The notes beneath the pieces are model-generated. The model saw nothing but the letters and a program-made list of their open reading frames with translations. It made no database searches and was not told where the DNA came from. From Myxococcales bacterium (GTDB lineage Bacteria > Myxococcota > Myxococcia > Myxococcales > Myxococcaceae), in NCBI GenBank assembly GCA_030681895.1, contig JAUXRI010000229.1, positions 1 through 64,000 of the forward strand: 64,000 nucleotides of DNA. The letters are read 5' to 3'. Positions 8,038-17,232 of the stretch are shown one piece after another (the first letter of the stretch is position 1; each line of letters starts with the position of its first letter). The translations under genes and the position numbers were made by a program.

Positions 8038-8940
8038 TTACCGGGGGAAATACAGCGCCCACGCCGCGATGCCGAGAATCACGGCGATCGTCAGCTGAAT
8101 CGGCAGATCGCCAAGCAGCACCTTCTCGGGCGCCCCACCCTGCCCGCGCTTGTGCACGAGGAACAGGTACCGGAACACGCCGTACACCACACACGGCACC
8201 GTGAACTTCAGGCGGTCCGACCCAACGCGCGCGACCGTCTCGGCCGACACGGAATACAACCCGTACGCGAGCACCGTGCAGGCGGCCGCGATGCTCATCA
8301 TCTGATCGAGCATCGGCACCGTGTAGTCGGCCAGGTTGGCCCGATGCGCCGACGCTTCTTCGAGAGACGACAGCTCAGCGCGGCGCTTCGCGAAGCCCAG
8401 GAACAACGCGCCGAGCAACGTGCAGAGGAACAGCCAGTTCGACACCTCGACGTTGATCGACACGGCTCCGGCGACGACGCGAAGAATGAAGCCCAGCGCG
8501 ATCGCCATCACGTCGAGCAGCACCATGTGCTTGAGCCCGCCCGTGTAGAGGACCTGAAGGAGCAGGTAGCCGCCCAACACGCTGAGGAACGTCGTACCGA
8601 GCCAGAACCCGAGGGCTGCAGCGCCGCTCCAGCACAGCACGACCAGCACAATCGCCGAGCTCAGGCCCAGGTGGCCCGCGGCGATCGGCCGGCGGCGCTT
8701 CTCAGGGTGCAGCCGATCCTTCTCGCGATCGACCCAGTCATTGACGACGTACACGCCGCTCGCGAGCAGGCTGAAGGCCACGACGGCAACCAGCGCCTTG
8801 ATCACGAGCCCGCCCTCGCTCGCCGACTTCGCGAACAACAGCGGCGCCAACAACACGGCGTTCTTCGTCCACTGCTTGGGCCGCAGCGCCTTGAGGGCGG
8901 CGACGGGCCACAGCGGGGCTGAGGTCGTCACCGCGTCCAT
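8038..8940 (-). CDS. UbiA-family prenyltransferase, decaprenyl-phosphate phosphoribosyltransferase-like
   Basis: A ~300-residue polytopic membrane protein (about nine hydrophobic helices). The first Asp-rich motif is ND-WVD-REKDRLHPEKRRRP at residues 67-85, where ND, D-x-x-x-D, HP, KR and RP match the polyprenyl-phosphate 5-phosphoribosyltransferase subgroup (Rv3806c-like) better than quinone prenyltransferases. A second cluster (GFAKRRAEL near residue 185) also fits that subgroup. Such enzymes transfer ribose-5-P from PRPP to polyprenyl phosphate, starting the route to decaprenyl-P-arabinose. ATG at 8940 is 3 bases after the ugd stop; GTG at 8943 is an alternative. No DprE1/DprE2 partner is visible in the window. 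Confidence 0.85.
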   Translation of the reverse strand: MDAVTTSAPLWPVAALKALRPKQWTKNAVLLAPLLFAKSASEGGLVIKALVAVVAFSLLASGVYVVNDWVDREKDRLHPEKRRRPIAAGHLGLSSAIVLVVLCWSGAAALGFWLGTTFLSVLGGYLLLQVLYTGGLKHMVLLDVMAIALGFILRVVAGAVSINVEVSNWLFLCTLLGALFLGFAKRRAELSSLEEASAHRANLADYTVPMLDQMMSIAAACTVLAYGLYSVSAETVARVGSDRLKFTVPCVVYGVFRYLFLVHKRGQGGAPEKVLLGDLPIQLTIAVILGIAAWALYFPR

Positions 8941-8943
8941 CAC

Positions 8944-10242
<1,299 letters not shown>

Positions 10243-10245
<3 letters not shown>

Positions 10246-10272
10246 GGGCGGGGCTCCTAGCGCAAAGCCCCG
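10243..10272 (-). promoter_or_regulatory. Stem-loop overlapping the ugd ribosome-binding site
   Basis: On the minus strand CGGGGCT (10272-10266) pairs perfectly with AGCCCCG (10255-10249), a 7-bp stem closing a 10-base loop, and the ATG of ugd follows three bases later. The Shine-Dalgarno AGGAG runs from the loop into the 3' arm. Folding would therefore hide the ribosome-binding site. It has no T-run, so it is not a typical terminator for the upstream gene. Regulatory function is inferred from position only. Confidence 0.5.
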
Positions 10273-10282
10273 CGTGTTGTCT

Positions 10283-11248
10283 TCACCCGCCCGCGAGCAG
10301 CTGCCGGAGCGTGTCTTCCCCGCGGAACTGCTCCGTGCGGCCGACCTCTGACAAGGGCGTCACGATGAGCCGGTTCAGCAGCTCGCGGGTCGGCATCATG
10401 AGCGACGGGCGCAGCCGCGCGACGGCGGCTTCCGTCTCGGGAAAGAGGCGCTCCACGACACCGAGAGCCGACCAGAGCGCGCGCTCGACGCCGAACTGCT
10501 TCGCGCGCTCGAGCAGCTCATCGGCCTTCGGCTCGCGCGAGTAGTCACCACCCATCGAAGGCGCGCCGAGCACCAGCTCCCGAAGGTCGAGGAACTCGAG
10601 CATCGGCACGTCGAAGCCGGCGCGCGACATGATCGTCACGTGAGTCAGGATCGCGTCTTCGAGTTCGAACCGGAGCAGCGAGGGCCCGTACACCTTCAGC
10701 TTCAGCGCTCGGCTCAGCATCGCCTGGTCGTGCGCTGGGTCCTTCATCAACGAGCCGTGGACGTAGATCGTGGTGCGGGTGTCGCTCAGCACCCGTTCGC
10801 CCGATGGCCCCTGCGTGGTCGTGTCGGCCTTGAACTCGGCGCGACGCAGCCAGCTCACGAACGGCTCGACGTCGCTGGGCGGCACGAAGAGCCTGATGTC
10901 GATGACCGGCCGCCACGCGACGTGCGGATACAGACACTCTGCGAACGACGCCGCGCCGATGAGCACGATGCGCCGGCCCTCGAGCTCGTCCACCGCCCGC
11001 TTGAAGTTGACGAGCTTCATCACGTTGTCGTTCGCCGAGCCCTGGTAGATCGACAGCAGGCGATCTCGCGCCCAGGTCGGTGCACCACACAGCCCCAGGC
11101 GGTACTCGAGGTTGTACGCCGCGAGCGGCGCGAGGCCCTGCCCGATGGCCCAGTCGACATAGGGCTCCCACGGCGCGTCCTTGAGATCGACCCGCTTCGG
11201 CGAGAACGCCGAGAGCACACGGAAGAGATCGAGCAGAGAGGTCGCCAT
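10283..11248 (-). CDS. NTP_transf_5-type (nucleotidyltransferase-fold) protein, degenerate active site
   Basis: A 321-residue protein resembling the uncharacterised nucleotidyltransferase family PF14907, often encoded near polysaccharide genes. The fold core is visible at residues ~93-122: IVLIGAASFAECLYP followed by RPVIDIRLFV. In active members the last motif normally reads D-I-D; here it is D-I-R, so the second catalytic Asp is missing. The rest is helical. It precedes ugd by 37 bases on the same strand. Role unknown; the missing Asp suggests a binding or regulatory function. The family call is by motif order and is moderately certain. Confidence 0.72.
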   Translation of the reverse strand: MATSLLDLFRVLSAFSPKRVDLKDAPWEPYVDWAIGQGLAPLAAYNLEYRLGLCGAPTWARDRLLSIYQGSANDNVMKLVNFKRAVDELEGRRIVLIGAASFAECLYPHVAWRPVIDIRLFVPPSDVEPFVSWLRRAEFKADTTTQGPSGERVLSDTRTTIYVHGSLMKDPAHDQAMLSRALKLKVYGPSLLRFELEDAILTHVTIMSRAGFDVPMLEFLDLRELVLGAPSMGGDYSREPKADELLERAKQFGVERALWSALGVVERLFPETEAAVARLRPSLMMPTRELLNRLIVTPLSEVGRTEQFRGEDTLRQLLAGG

Positions 11249-11290
11249 GGCGCCTGTCTGTGCCCGAGACGTCCGGAGTGCAAGCCTCGT

Positions 11291-12754
11291 TCAGCGCAGC
11301 CGGGCGGGCCGGCGGAGTCCCAGTCGGGCCATGCGGTAGACGACGGTGCGGCGGGGCAGGCCCAGGCGCGTCGCGGCGGCCGTCACGTTCCAGCGCGTGC
11401 GGGCGAGCGCCTCGAGGAGCAGATCGCGCTCTGCCTCTTTCAGTGCCCCGCGCAGGTTCGAGCGAGGCCCGGCCGCAGACAACCGGGTCGGCAACGCGTC
11501 GGAGCCGATCTCGTCTCGCACCGCCGCACGCACCGCGCGGAGCATCACGGTTCGCAGCTCCCGCACCTGCCCGGGCCAGGCGTAGGCCTCGAGCAGGCGC
11601 CTGGCGTCGGCGCCCAGCGAGAGCCGTGGCCGCGACAGGGCCGCGCGCGCCTCGCGGAGGAACGCATCGGCGAGCGCGACGACATCGAGGGGGCGTTCGG
11701 CGAGCCCCGGCACCTCGAGCAGATGGGTCGTCGCGGCGTCGAAGCGGTCGCCTGACGTCGCGGTGAAGACGACGAGCCGCTTCTTGTCCTTCGCGAGCTC
11801 GAGCACCGGGCGCAGCAACGCCTCTGGCCACCGCTCGACGTCGCGAACCAGGGCGGCAGGCGGCTTCCCTTCGAGAGGCGTGTGGGCCGACAGCACGACG
11901 GGCTCGACGCCGCGCGACCGGAACAGGGCCCTCGCCAGCGTCGCTCGCCCCGAGCCGGGAGGGCCGACGATGGCGACGGCTCCAGGTCGGTCACCGAAGT
12001 CCTCGACGAGCGAGAACAGCCTCACCATCGATGGATCGGAGACGGCGGGCTCCTCGGGCACCAGCGGAATCGAGAGGAGCCGGCAGAACGCCGCCTCCAT
12101 CAACGCGTCGCCTGACAGCCCATCGGCCGGCGCAGACGACGAGGCAGTGCTCGCGCGAGGACCGGCGACGTGGGGGACGATGGCCAGCACCTCGGACAGC
12201 GCCGTGTCGGAGAGCTCGGGCACCAGGCCACCGATGAGATCGTCAGCGACTTCGCCCCACGAGGCAACGGCGCCCGTCTGCGCGACCGCCTCGACGACGC
12301 GCCGGGTGAGCGCCTGCCGAGCGGCGACGTTGAGCCCCGCGGTCGAGACGAGGACGAAGCCCAGCGAACGCGCGCCGGCCGTGCGTCGCACCTCTTCGTC
12401 GAGCCGCGCGCTCAGCTCGTCCTCCGACGTCAGGCGCAGGCCCGGAGCTGCCACCGAGCCGAGCGCCATCACGATCAGGCGGCTGTCTCCGAGGGCGATT
12501 TCGTCACCGGCCGACAACGTCATCGGCGACTCGCAGGGCACGTCGTTCACCAGCACGCCTGACGTCCCACCGAGCGGGTCCAGCACGGGCTGATCGTCGA
12601 CGATGCGAATCGAGAGGTGGCGCTCGTCGACGCGCGGGTCTTTCAGCTCGAGGCCGGCGCCACGGGCGCGACCGACGATGAGGGGCTTCGCCGTGGGCAG
12701 GTCGATTGGCGCGACCCGCTGCTGCGACACCACGAGCACCGCCCACCGAGACAT
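11291..12754 (-). CDS. FHA - degenerate AAA+ - Fis-type HTH regulator
   Basis: A 487-residue protein. Residues ~22-97 are an FHA phosphothreonine-binding domain (IVGRARG, then DERHLSIR, then GVLVNDVP). Residues ~115-195 may be a degenerate cyclase/GGDEF-like fold (tentative). Residues ~255-425 are an NtrC-like AAA+ module: Walker A GPPGSGRATL at 264-273, but the Walker B position reads LVRDVERW and the GAFTGA loop that contacts sigma-54 is absent. A Pro-Gly-Q-V-R-E-L block (WPGQVRELRTV) near residue 394 marks the C-terminal AAA+ subdomain. Residues ~445-487 are a Fis-type HTH (NVTAAATRLGLPRRTVVYRM). It likely binds DNA and phosphoproteins but cannot be a standard sigma-54 activator. Confidence 0.87.
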   Translation of the reverse strand: MSRWAVLVVSQQRVAPIDLPTAKPLIVGRARGAGLELKDPRVDERHLSIRIVDDQPVLDPLGGTSGVLVNDVPCESPMTLSAGDEIALGDSRLIVMALGSVAAPGLRLTSEDELSARLDEEVRRTAGARSLGFVLVSTAGLNVAARQALTRRVVEAVAQTGAVASWGEVADDLIGGLVPELSDTALSEVLAIVPHVAGPRASTASSSAPADGLSGDALMEAAFCRLLSIPLVPEEPAVSDPSMVRLFSLVEDFGDRPGAVAIVGPPGSGRATLARALFRSRGVEPVVLSAHTPLEGKPPAALVRDVERWPEALLRPVLELAKDKKRLVVFTATSGDRFDAATTHLLEVPGLAERPLDVVALADAFLREARAALSRPRLSLGADARRLLEAYAWPGQVRELRTVMLRAVRAAVRDEIGSDALPTRLSAAGPRSNLRGALKEAERDLLLEALARTRWNVTAAATRLGLPRRTVVYRMARLGLRRPARLR

Positions 12755-12853
12755 GGGGGCCGAACCTACACGCTCTCACCGAGGCAAGCGGCTGATCTGC
12801 GGCAGCATGACGCAGCTGGTGAATGCGACCTCTGTGGCATCGTCTGTGGCCTC

Positions 12854-12991
12854 ATGCTGCTCCTCGCGCTCCACCTCGCTACCGCCTCCATTCAGTCTGC
12901 TCCCGCGCCGACCATTCCTGAGGTCGTGCTGGCGAACCCTGACGGCGGGAAGAAGCGCCGTGACGGGAAAGACGACGAAGACGTTCGCTGA
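12854..12991 (+). CDS. Possible small exported peptide
   Basis: A 45-codon frame starting at ATG 12854 and ending 21 bases before the AlkC-like start. The N-terminus is hydrophobic (MLLLALHLATASIQSAPAP), like a short signal peptide with an A-x-A-type site, and the C-terminus is highly charged (GGKKRRDGKDDEDVR). No homologue is recognised and no strong Shine-Dalgarno is seen. The rest of the gap 12755-13012 shows no other gene. It could equally be random open frame in high-GC DNA. Confidence 0.3.
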   Translation: MLLLALHLATASIQSAPAPTIPEVVLANPDGGKKRRDGKDDEDVR

Positions 12992-13012
12992 ACAGAGGTA
13001 TAGTGCCGGCCC

Positions 13013-14101
13013 ATGGCCGAGCCCTTCAAGAACCTGCTGAACGCCGACTGCGTGAAGGACATCGCTCGCGACTTCACGCGCGTCTGGCCCGAGTTCCCAT
13101 CGAAGAAGTTCATCGCGACGGCGTCGACCGGGCTCGAGGCGCTCGAGCTCAAAGATCGCTCGCGGCACATCGCGAAAGCGCTCGGCGCGACCCTCCCACA
13201 AGACGTCGACCGCGCGATGGAGCTGGCGATCGCCTCGCTCACCGTCACCGAGGGCAGCTCGGCCTTCCGGTTCATGCCGTTGTCGACCTGGCTCCACGAC
13301 GTGGGCCCGACCGCGATCGAACCGGCGCTTCGGCTGAACCGCGAGCTCACCAAACGCTTCACCGCCGAGTTCTCGATCCGCTCGCTGATCACCCACGCTC
13401 GCGCCCGCACGCTCAAGGAGCTGAAGGTGTGGGCGAAGGACGAGAACGCGCACGTGCGACGGCTGGTCTCGGAAGGCACGCGGCCGAGGCTCCCGTGGGC
13501 GGAGCGGTTGCCGGAGCTCCAGGCGGACCCGTCACTGGCGCTGCCGCTGCTCGAGCTCTTGAAAGACGACGAGAGCGAGTACGTCCGGCGTTCGGTCGCC
13601 AATCACCTCAACGACATCGCGAAAGATCACCCGACGGTCGTCCTGGCGACCGCTCGCCGCTGGCTCGTGAAGGCCACGCCCGAACGCCGCCGCCTCGTGG
13701 AGCATGGGCTGCGCACGCTCGTGAAGGCAGGCAACGAAGACGCGCTCTCACTGCTCGGTGCCTCGGGCGAAGGGCTGAAGGTCTCAGGCACGGTGACGCC
13801 GGCGAAGCTCACGGTGGGCAGCCACATCACCGTCGAGGCCACCGTGAAGAACGGCAGCGACGCACTCACGCACGTGGTCGTCGAAGCGGTGGTGCACTTC
13901 AAACGGCCGAAGGGTTCGTCGACGAAGAAGTTCCGGCTCGCGCGGCTCGATCTCCCGGCGGGCGCGAAGCAGACCGTGACGCGCCGATTCCAGATGGCGC
14001 ACCGTTCCATCCGTCGGCTGCACGCAGGCGAGCACCGCGTCGACGTTCAGGCGAATGGGCGAACCGCGAAGGCCGGCTCGTTCGACCTGAAGCTCACTTG
14101 A
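13013..14101 (+). CDS. AlkC-like DNA alkylation-repair glycosylase
   Basis: A 362-residue protein of the AlkC/AlkD HEAT-like superfamily, which excises alkylated bases without flipping them out. Residues ~1-265 are helical repeats; the segment RRLVSEGTRPRLPWAERLP near residue 150 and DDESEYVRRSVANHLNDIAK near residue 185 are characteristic of the AlkC branch. Residues ~270-362 form a beta-rich domain (KVSGTVTPAKLTVG, ITVEATVKNGS, VVHFKRPKG), consistent with the Ig-like C-terminal domain that separates AlkC from AlkD. Cytoplasmic. Its 3' end overlaps the convergent kinase gene by 8 bases. The glycosylase call follows the family; substrate is inferred. Confidence 0.85.
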   Translation: MAEPFKNLLNADCVKDIARDFTRVWPEFPSKKFIATASTGLEALELKDRSRHIAKALGATLPQDVDRAMELAIASLTVTEGSSAFRFMPLSTWLHDVGPTAIEPALRLNRELTKRFTAEFSIRSLITHARARTLKELKVWAKDENAHVRRLVSEGTRPRLPWAERLPELQADPSLALPLLELLKDDESEYVRRSVANHLNDIAKDHPTVVLATARRWLVKATPERRRLVEHGLRTLVKAGNEDALSLLGASGEGLKVSGTVTPAKLTVGSHITVEATVKNGSDALTHVVVEAVVHFKRPKGSSTKKFRLARLDLPAGAKQTVTRRFQMAHRSIRRLHAGEHRVDVQANGRTAKAGSFDLKLT

Positions 14102-15689
14102 AGAGATCGGCGCGCAGCACGACGTTGCCACCGGCTGGCACCTTCACCGTCACCTTGCGCGTCACGTTGAGCTGCGAGTTCTTGAGCGTGAAGGTCGCTG
14201 AGCCAGCCGGCACCTCGACAGGATCGAACGGCGTGACGCCGAGCTTCTTGTTCGCGAAGTAGACCTCGGCCCACGGGTTGACCCGCACCGTCACCCGGCC
14301 CGTCTTCGGCTTCTTGGGAGTCACCTTCTTCACGACGGGCTTCACGACGGCAGGTTTGATCTTCTCGACCTTCGCGATCGGCGCTCCGGCGTCGACCTGC
14401 ACGGGCACTTCGAGTGACAGCTCCGGCATCACTTGATCGGTCGGCCTCGAGTCGGCCAGCGGCACCTCGAGCGGCGGCGGCTCGACCCTCGGCTGCTGCG
14501 AGCCGACGATGGCGACGATGGTGATGGTGAGGAAGACGACGGCGGTCGCGATGCCGGCCAGCAGCATCCACAAGCCGGTACGCGAAGGCGGCGGCGGCGT
14601 TTGAGCGACGACCGGCCCGGTGACGGCGCGGAGCAACGGCTGGGTCGCGGTGCGTGGCGGCGGCGCAGCGTTCAGCGGCGCGGTGCCGTGGACTCGTGAT
14701 GACGGGAGCGGCGCCGTGCCCGAGTAGACCGGCTGCTGCCCGGTATTGCCGACCTCGTCGCCGAGCGAGACCGGAGCCGCCGCCGTCTCACCGTGGACCG
14801 TGGTGAGGAACGCCGACACGTCTTGCGCGAGCACGGTGTGGCCGGCGGTGGTGAGCCAGCTCTCGAGCACTTCGCTCATCGCGTGCGCCGAGCTCCAGCG
14901 ATCCTTCGCGTCGGGCGCGAGCGCCTTGGTGAGCGCCTCTTTCAGCGGCTGCGGCAGCGACTCGGGCGCGACGTAGGTGACGGGCTCGGGCGTGCCGTCG
15001 TCGCGGATCGCGCCCAGCGTGGGGCGCTCGAGCATCAACAGCTCGTGCAGGAGCACTCCAGCGCCGTACACGTCAGCGCGACGATCGATGGGCGCGCCCG
15101 ACACCATCAGCTCCGGCGCCATGTACGCGAGCTTGCCCTTGGGGTTGCCCACGCGGGTGACGACGCCGCGCATGGCGCGCGCGATGCCGAAGTCGACCAG
15201 CTTGGCCATGCCCGACGACGCGACGAGCACGTTCTCGGAGCTCACGTCGCGGTGGAGAATACCCAGCGCCCTGCCCTTCTCGTCCTTGAGCTCGTGCGCG
15301 AACTCGAGGCCCTGCAGCACCTGCGAGATGAGCCGCACCGCGATAGGCGGCGGAATGGTGAGCTTCTTCTCGCGGCAGGTGTCGATGAGCGCGCGCAGGC
15401 TCTTGCCCGGCACGTACTCCATGGCGATGAACCAGGTGTCGCCCTCGCGCTCGAGCCCGAACACCTGAACGATGGACGGGTGCTGGAGCTGCGCGGCGAG
15501 CTGCGCCTCGTTGAGGAAGAGATCGATGAAGCCCTGGTCTCGCGCGAGGTGCCGCAAGATGCGCTTGATGACGACGGTCTTCGAGAAGCCTGCCGGGCCC
15601 TCCTGGCGCGCGAGGAAGACCTCGCCCATACCGCCGGTGGCGATGAGCGAGAGCAGCCGATACCGGCCGAGCTTCTCTGCCTCAGCCAT
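14094..15689 (-). CDS. Hanks-type Ser/Thr protein kinase with periplasmic PEGA-like tail
   Basis: A 531-residue transmembrane kinase. The kinase domain spans ~8-280: Gly-rich loop ATGGMGEV (17-24), ATP-binding Lys at 42 (VIKRIL), HRDVSSEN at 146-153, DFG at 166-168, and APE at 191-193. The catalytic-loop Lys two residues after the Asp is replaced by Ser (HRDVSSEN), as in many myxobacterial kinases. A Pro/Thr-rich linker follows, then one membrane helix (~372-396). The C-terminal ~110 residues contain a Lys/Pro/Val linker and a PEGA-like domain (GRVTVRVNPWAEVYFANKK, GVTPFDPVEVPAGS). The first 8 bases overlap the end of the deacetylase gene, so the two are co-translated. Confidence 0.93.
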   Translation of the reverse strand: MAEAEKLGRYRLLSLIATGGMGEVFLARQEGPAGFSKTVVIKRILRHLARDQGFIDLFLNEAQLAAQLQHPSIVQVFGLEREGDTWFIAMEYVPGKSLRALIDTCREKKLTIPPPIAVRLISQVLQGLEFAHELKDEKGRALGILHRDVSSENVLVASSGMAKLVDFGIARAMRGVVTRVGNPKGKLAYMAPELMVSGAPIDRRADVYGAGVLLHELLMLERPTLGAIRDDGTPEPVTYVAPESLPQPLKEALTKALAPDAKDRWSSAHAMSEVLESWLTTAGHTVLAQDVSAFLTTVHGETAAAPVSLGDEVGNTGQQPVYSGTAPLPSSRVHGTAPLNAAPPPRTATQPLLRAVTGPVVAQTPPPPSRTGLWMLLAGIATAVVFLTITIVAIVGSQQPRVEPPPLEVPLADSRPTDQVMPELSLEVPVQVDAGAPIAKVEKIKPAVVKPVVKKVTPKKPKTGRVTVRVNPWAEVYFANKKLGVTPFDPVEVPAGSATFTLKNSQLNVTRKVTVKVPAGGNVVLRADLFK

Positions 15690-16629
15690 CGAGCTGTCCT
15701 GACAGGCGCGACGCGGCGTCGGCGAGGGTGACGCGTTGGCGATCGTCGCCCATCCACGTGAAGAGGCGGCGCAAGCGCGAGAGCTTCTCTCGAACCGGAA
15801 CGCCGACGTCCCGTTGCTGGCGGGCGAGCGCGTCGGGAATGCCGTCGCTCGCGTCGAGCACGTCGATGGCGTGCAGCTCGAAGTTGAGGTGACGATCGTG
15901 CCGCAGCCGGCGGAACGTCGCCTCGACCAGCGGCCACGGCATGCTGGTGGCGAAGGTGCCGATGAAGGGCACCCGCGCGAGGGGCGTCACGGCCATCGGG
16001 AGTTCGACCAGGGGCGCGTCGCCTCGACGGTACGGCGCCTCGAGCGAAGGACGGTACGGCACGCGCGGAGCGAGCAGCACGTTGGGAGAATCGAGGATCG
16101 CGCGCGACGGCCGGCCCAGCGCCGCGAGCGTCTTCATCACCGAGGCCTTGGCCAGATAGTAGGGCGCCGCCGGGAAGGTCGACGAGTCGTAGCGGTAGCC
16201 GAGCCCGGCGACGGCCTGCAGCATCGCGGGCGAGAGCGTGTAGCCCGGCGCCCGGAACCCAACGGGAGCGACGCCCGTCTGCGTGGTGATCGCCTCGTGG
16301 GCCTGGCGGAGGTCGGCTTCGATCTCGACCCGACTCCGACGCGACAGGGCGTAGTCATGCGAGAACGAATGATTGGCGAGCTCGACGCCCGCGCTCGCCG
16401 AGGTCTTGAGCACCGGCGCGAGCCGCGCGTCTGAGAGATCGCTCGCGATGACGAAGAACGTGGCGGGCGTGCCGACCGACGAGAACAGCTCGAGGTACCG
16501 GGGAATCGCGGTGGCCCACACGAGCGACCGCGCGCGCTCGTCGAGGATCGACTCAGGCAGTCCCTGAATGCGGCAGTAGTGACCGAGGGAGTCGAGATCG
16601 ACCGAGATGCTGGCGAGCCGGGACGACAT
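15682..16629 (-). CDS. Polysaccharide deacetylase (NodB-type)
   Basis: A 315-residue carbohydrate esterase family 4 protein. The first catalytic-metal motif is ISVDLDSLGHY near residue 10, with the Asp pair; the zinc-binding His motif is NHSFSH near residue 88; and the third motif is GFRAPGYTLS near residue 129 with the Arg. It should remove N-acetyl groups from GlcNAc-type polymers. There is no clear signal peptide from ATG 16629, so it may act in the cytoplasm or on lipid-linked sugars, like the phospho-polyprenol-sugar deformylase/deacetylase subgroup. Its stop lies inside the start of the kinase gene (ATGGCTGA, 8-base overlap), linking it to signalling. Confidence 0.88.
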   Translation of the reverse strand: MSSRLASISVDLDSLGHYCRIQGLPESILDERARSLVWATAIPRYLELFSSVGTPATFFVIASDLSDARLAPVLKTSASAGVELANHSFSHDYALSRRSRVEIEADLRQAHEAITTQTGVAPVGFRAPGYTLSPAMLQAVAGLGYRYDSSTFPAAPYYLAKASVMKTLAALGRPSRAILDSPNVLLAPRVPYRPSLEAPYRRGDAPLVELPMAVTPLARVPFIGTFATSMPWPLVEATFRRLRHDRHLNFELHAIDVLDASDGIPDALARQQRDVGVPVREKLSRLRRLFTWMGDDRQRVTLADAASRLSGQLDG

Positions 16630-16821
16630 GCGAGGCGGCGGAAGATAGCGGGAATCGTGCGGATGCACTCGGCCTGCGTGAGCGGGTCCTGGCATGCGGC
16701 GCTGAGAACCTCCGAAGGTGAGAGGGAATGGCCCCCGCCGAGCAGTTGGGAATGGGTGCTCCGCGCATTCATGGGGCCAGACGGTTGATCGCGACTCGAC
16801 ACCTGCGCTCTGTTCATCGTC

Positions 16822-17232
16822 ATGCTCCGACGCTCGCTGCTCGCGCTCACCCTGCTGTCGACCTCGGCGCTTGCTGGCGATCTCGCCGACGCGGTCAGGC
16901 GGGTGACCCCCAAAGGCCTCGCCACGACCGTCACGCGAAGCGTGAGCCCGCGCGTGGTGGTCACCGGCCGCGCGAAGACTCACGAAGAGGTGTCGGAGTT
17001 CATGAGGGCCACGCTGTCGCTCATCTCGACGCCGAAGGGTTGGGGTCGAGTCGTCGAGCGGAGCGCCCGCGAGGTGCGAATCGAGCTCTTCGAGCAGGCC
17101 GTCGCGCCGATCGAGGACTTCCGCGTCGAGGACGTCGCTGGAGTCGCACTGAGCGGTCTCCGCGTCGTCAACAAGGGTGGGGTCCTTGCGTTCACCTTCC
17201 GGGTGTCGGTGAAACGGAAGCCGGTCTACTGA
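16822..17232 (+). CDS. Small exported hypothetical protein
   Basis: A 136-residue protein with an N-terminal signal peptide (MLRRSLLALTLLSTSALAG; cleavage likely after ALA at residue 18). The mature part is a mixed alpha/beta domain of ~115 residues (VVVTGRAKTHEEVSEFM, RVVERSAREVRIELFEQ, a final strand AFTFRVSVKRK). The layout resembles small PilN/BON-like folds, but no motif is decisive. It converges on the glycosyltransferase gene with a 7-base overlap. Probably periplasmic; function unknown. Confidence 0.75.
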   Translation: MLRRSLLALTLLSTSALAGDLADAVRRVTPKGLATTVTRSVSPRVVVTGRAKTHEEVSEFMRATLSLISTPKGWGRVVERSAREVRIELFEQAVAPIEDFRVEDVAGVALSGLRVVNKGGVLAFTFRVSVKRKPVY

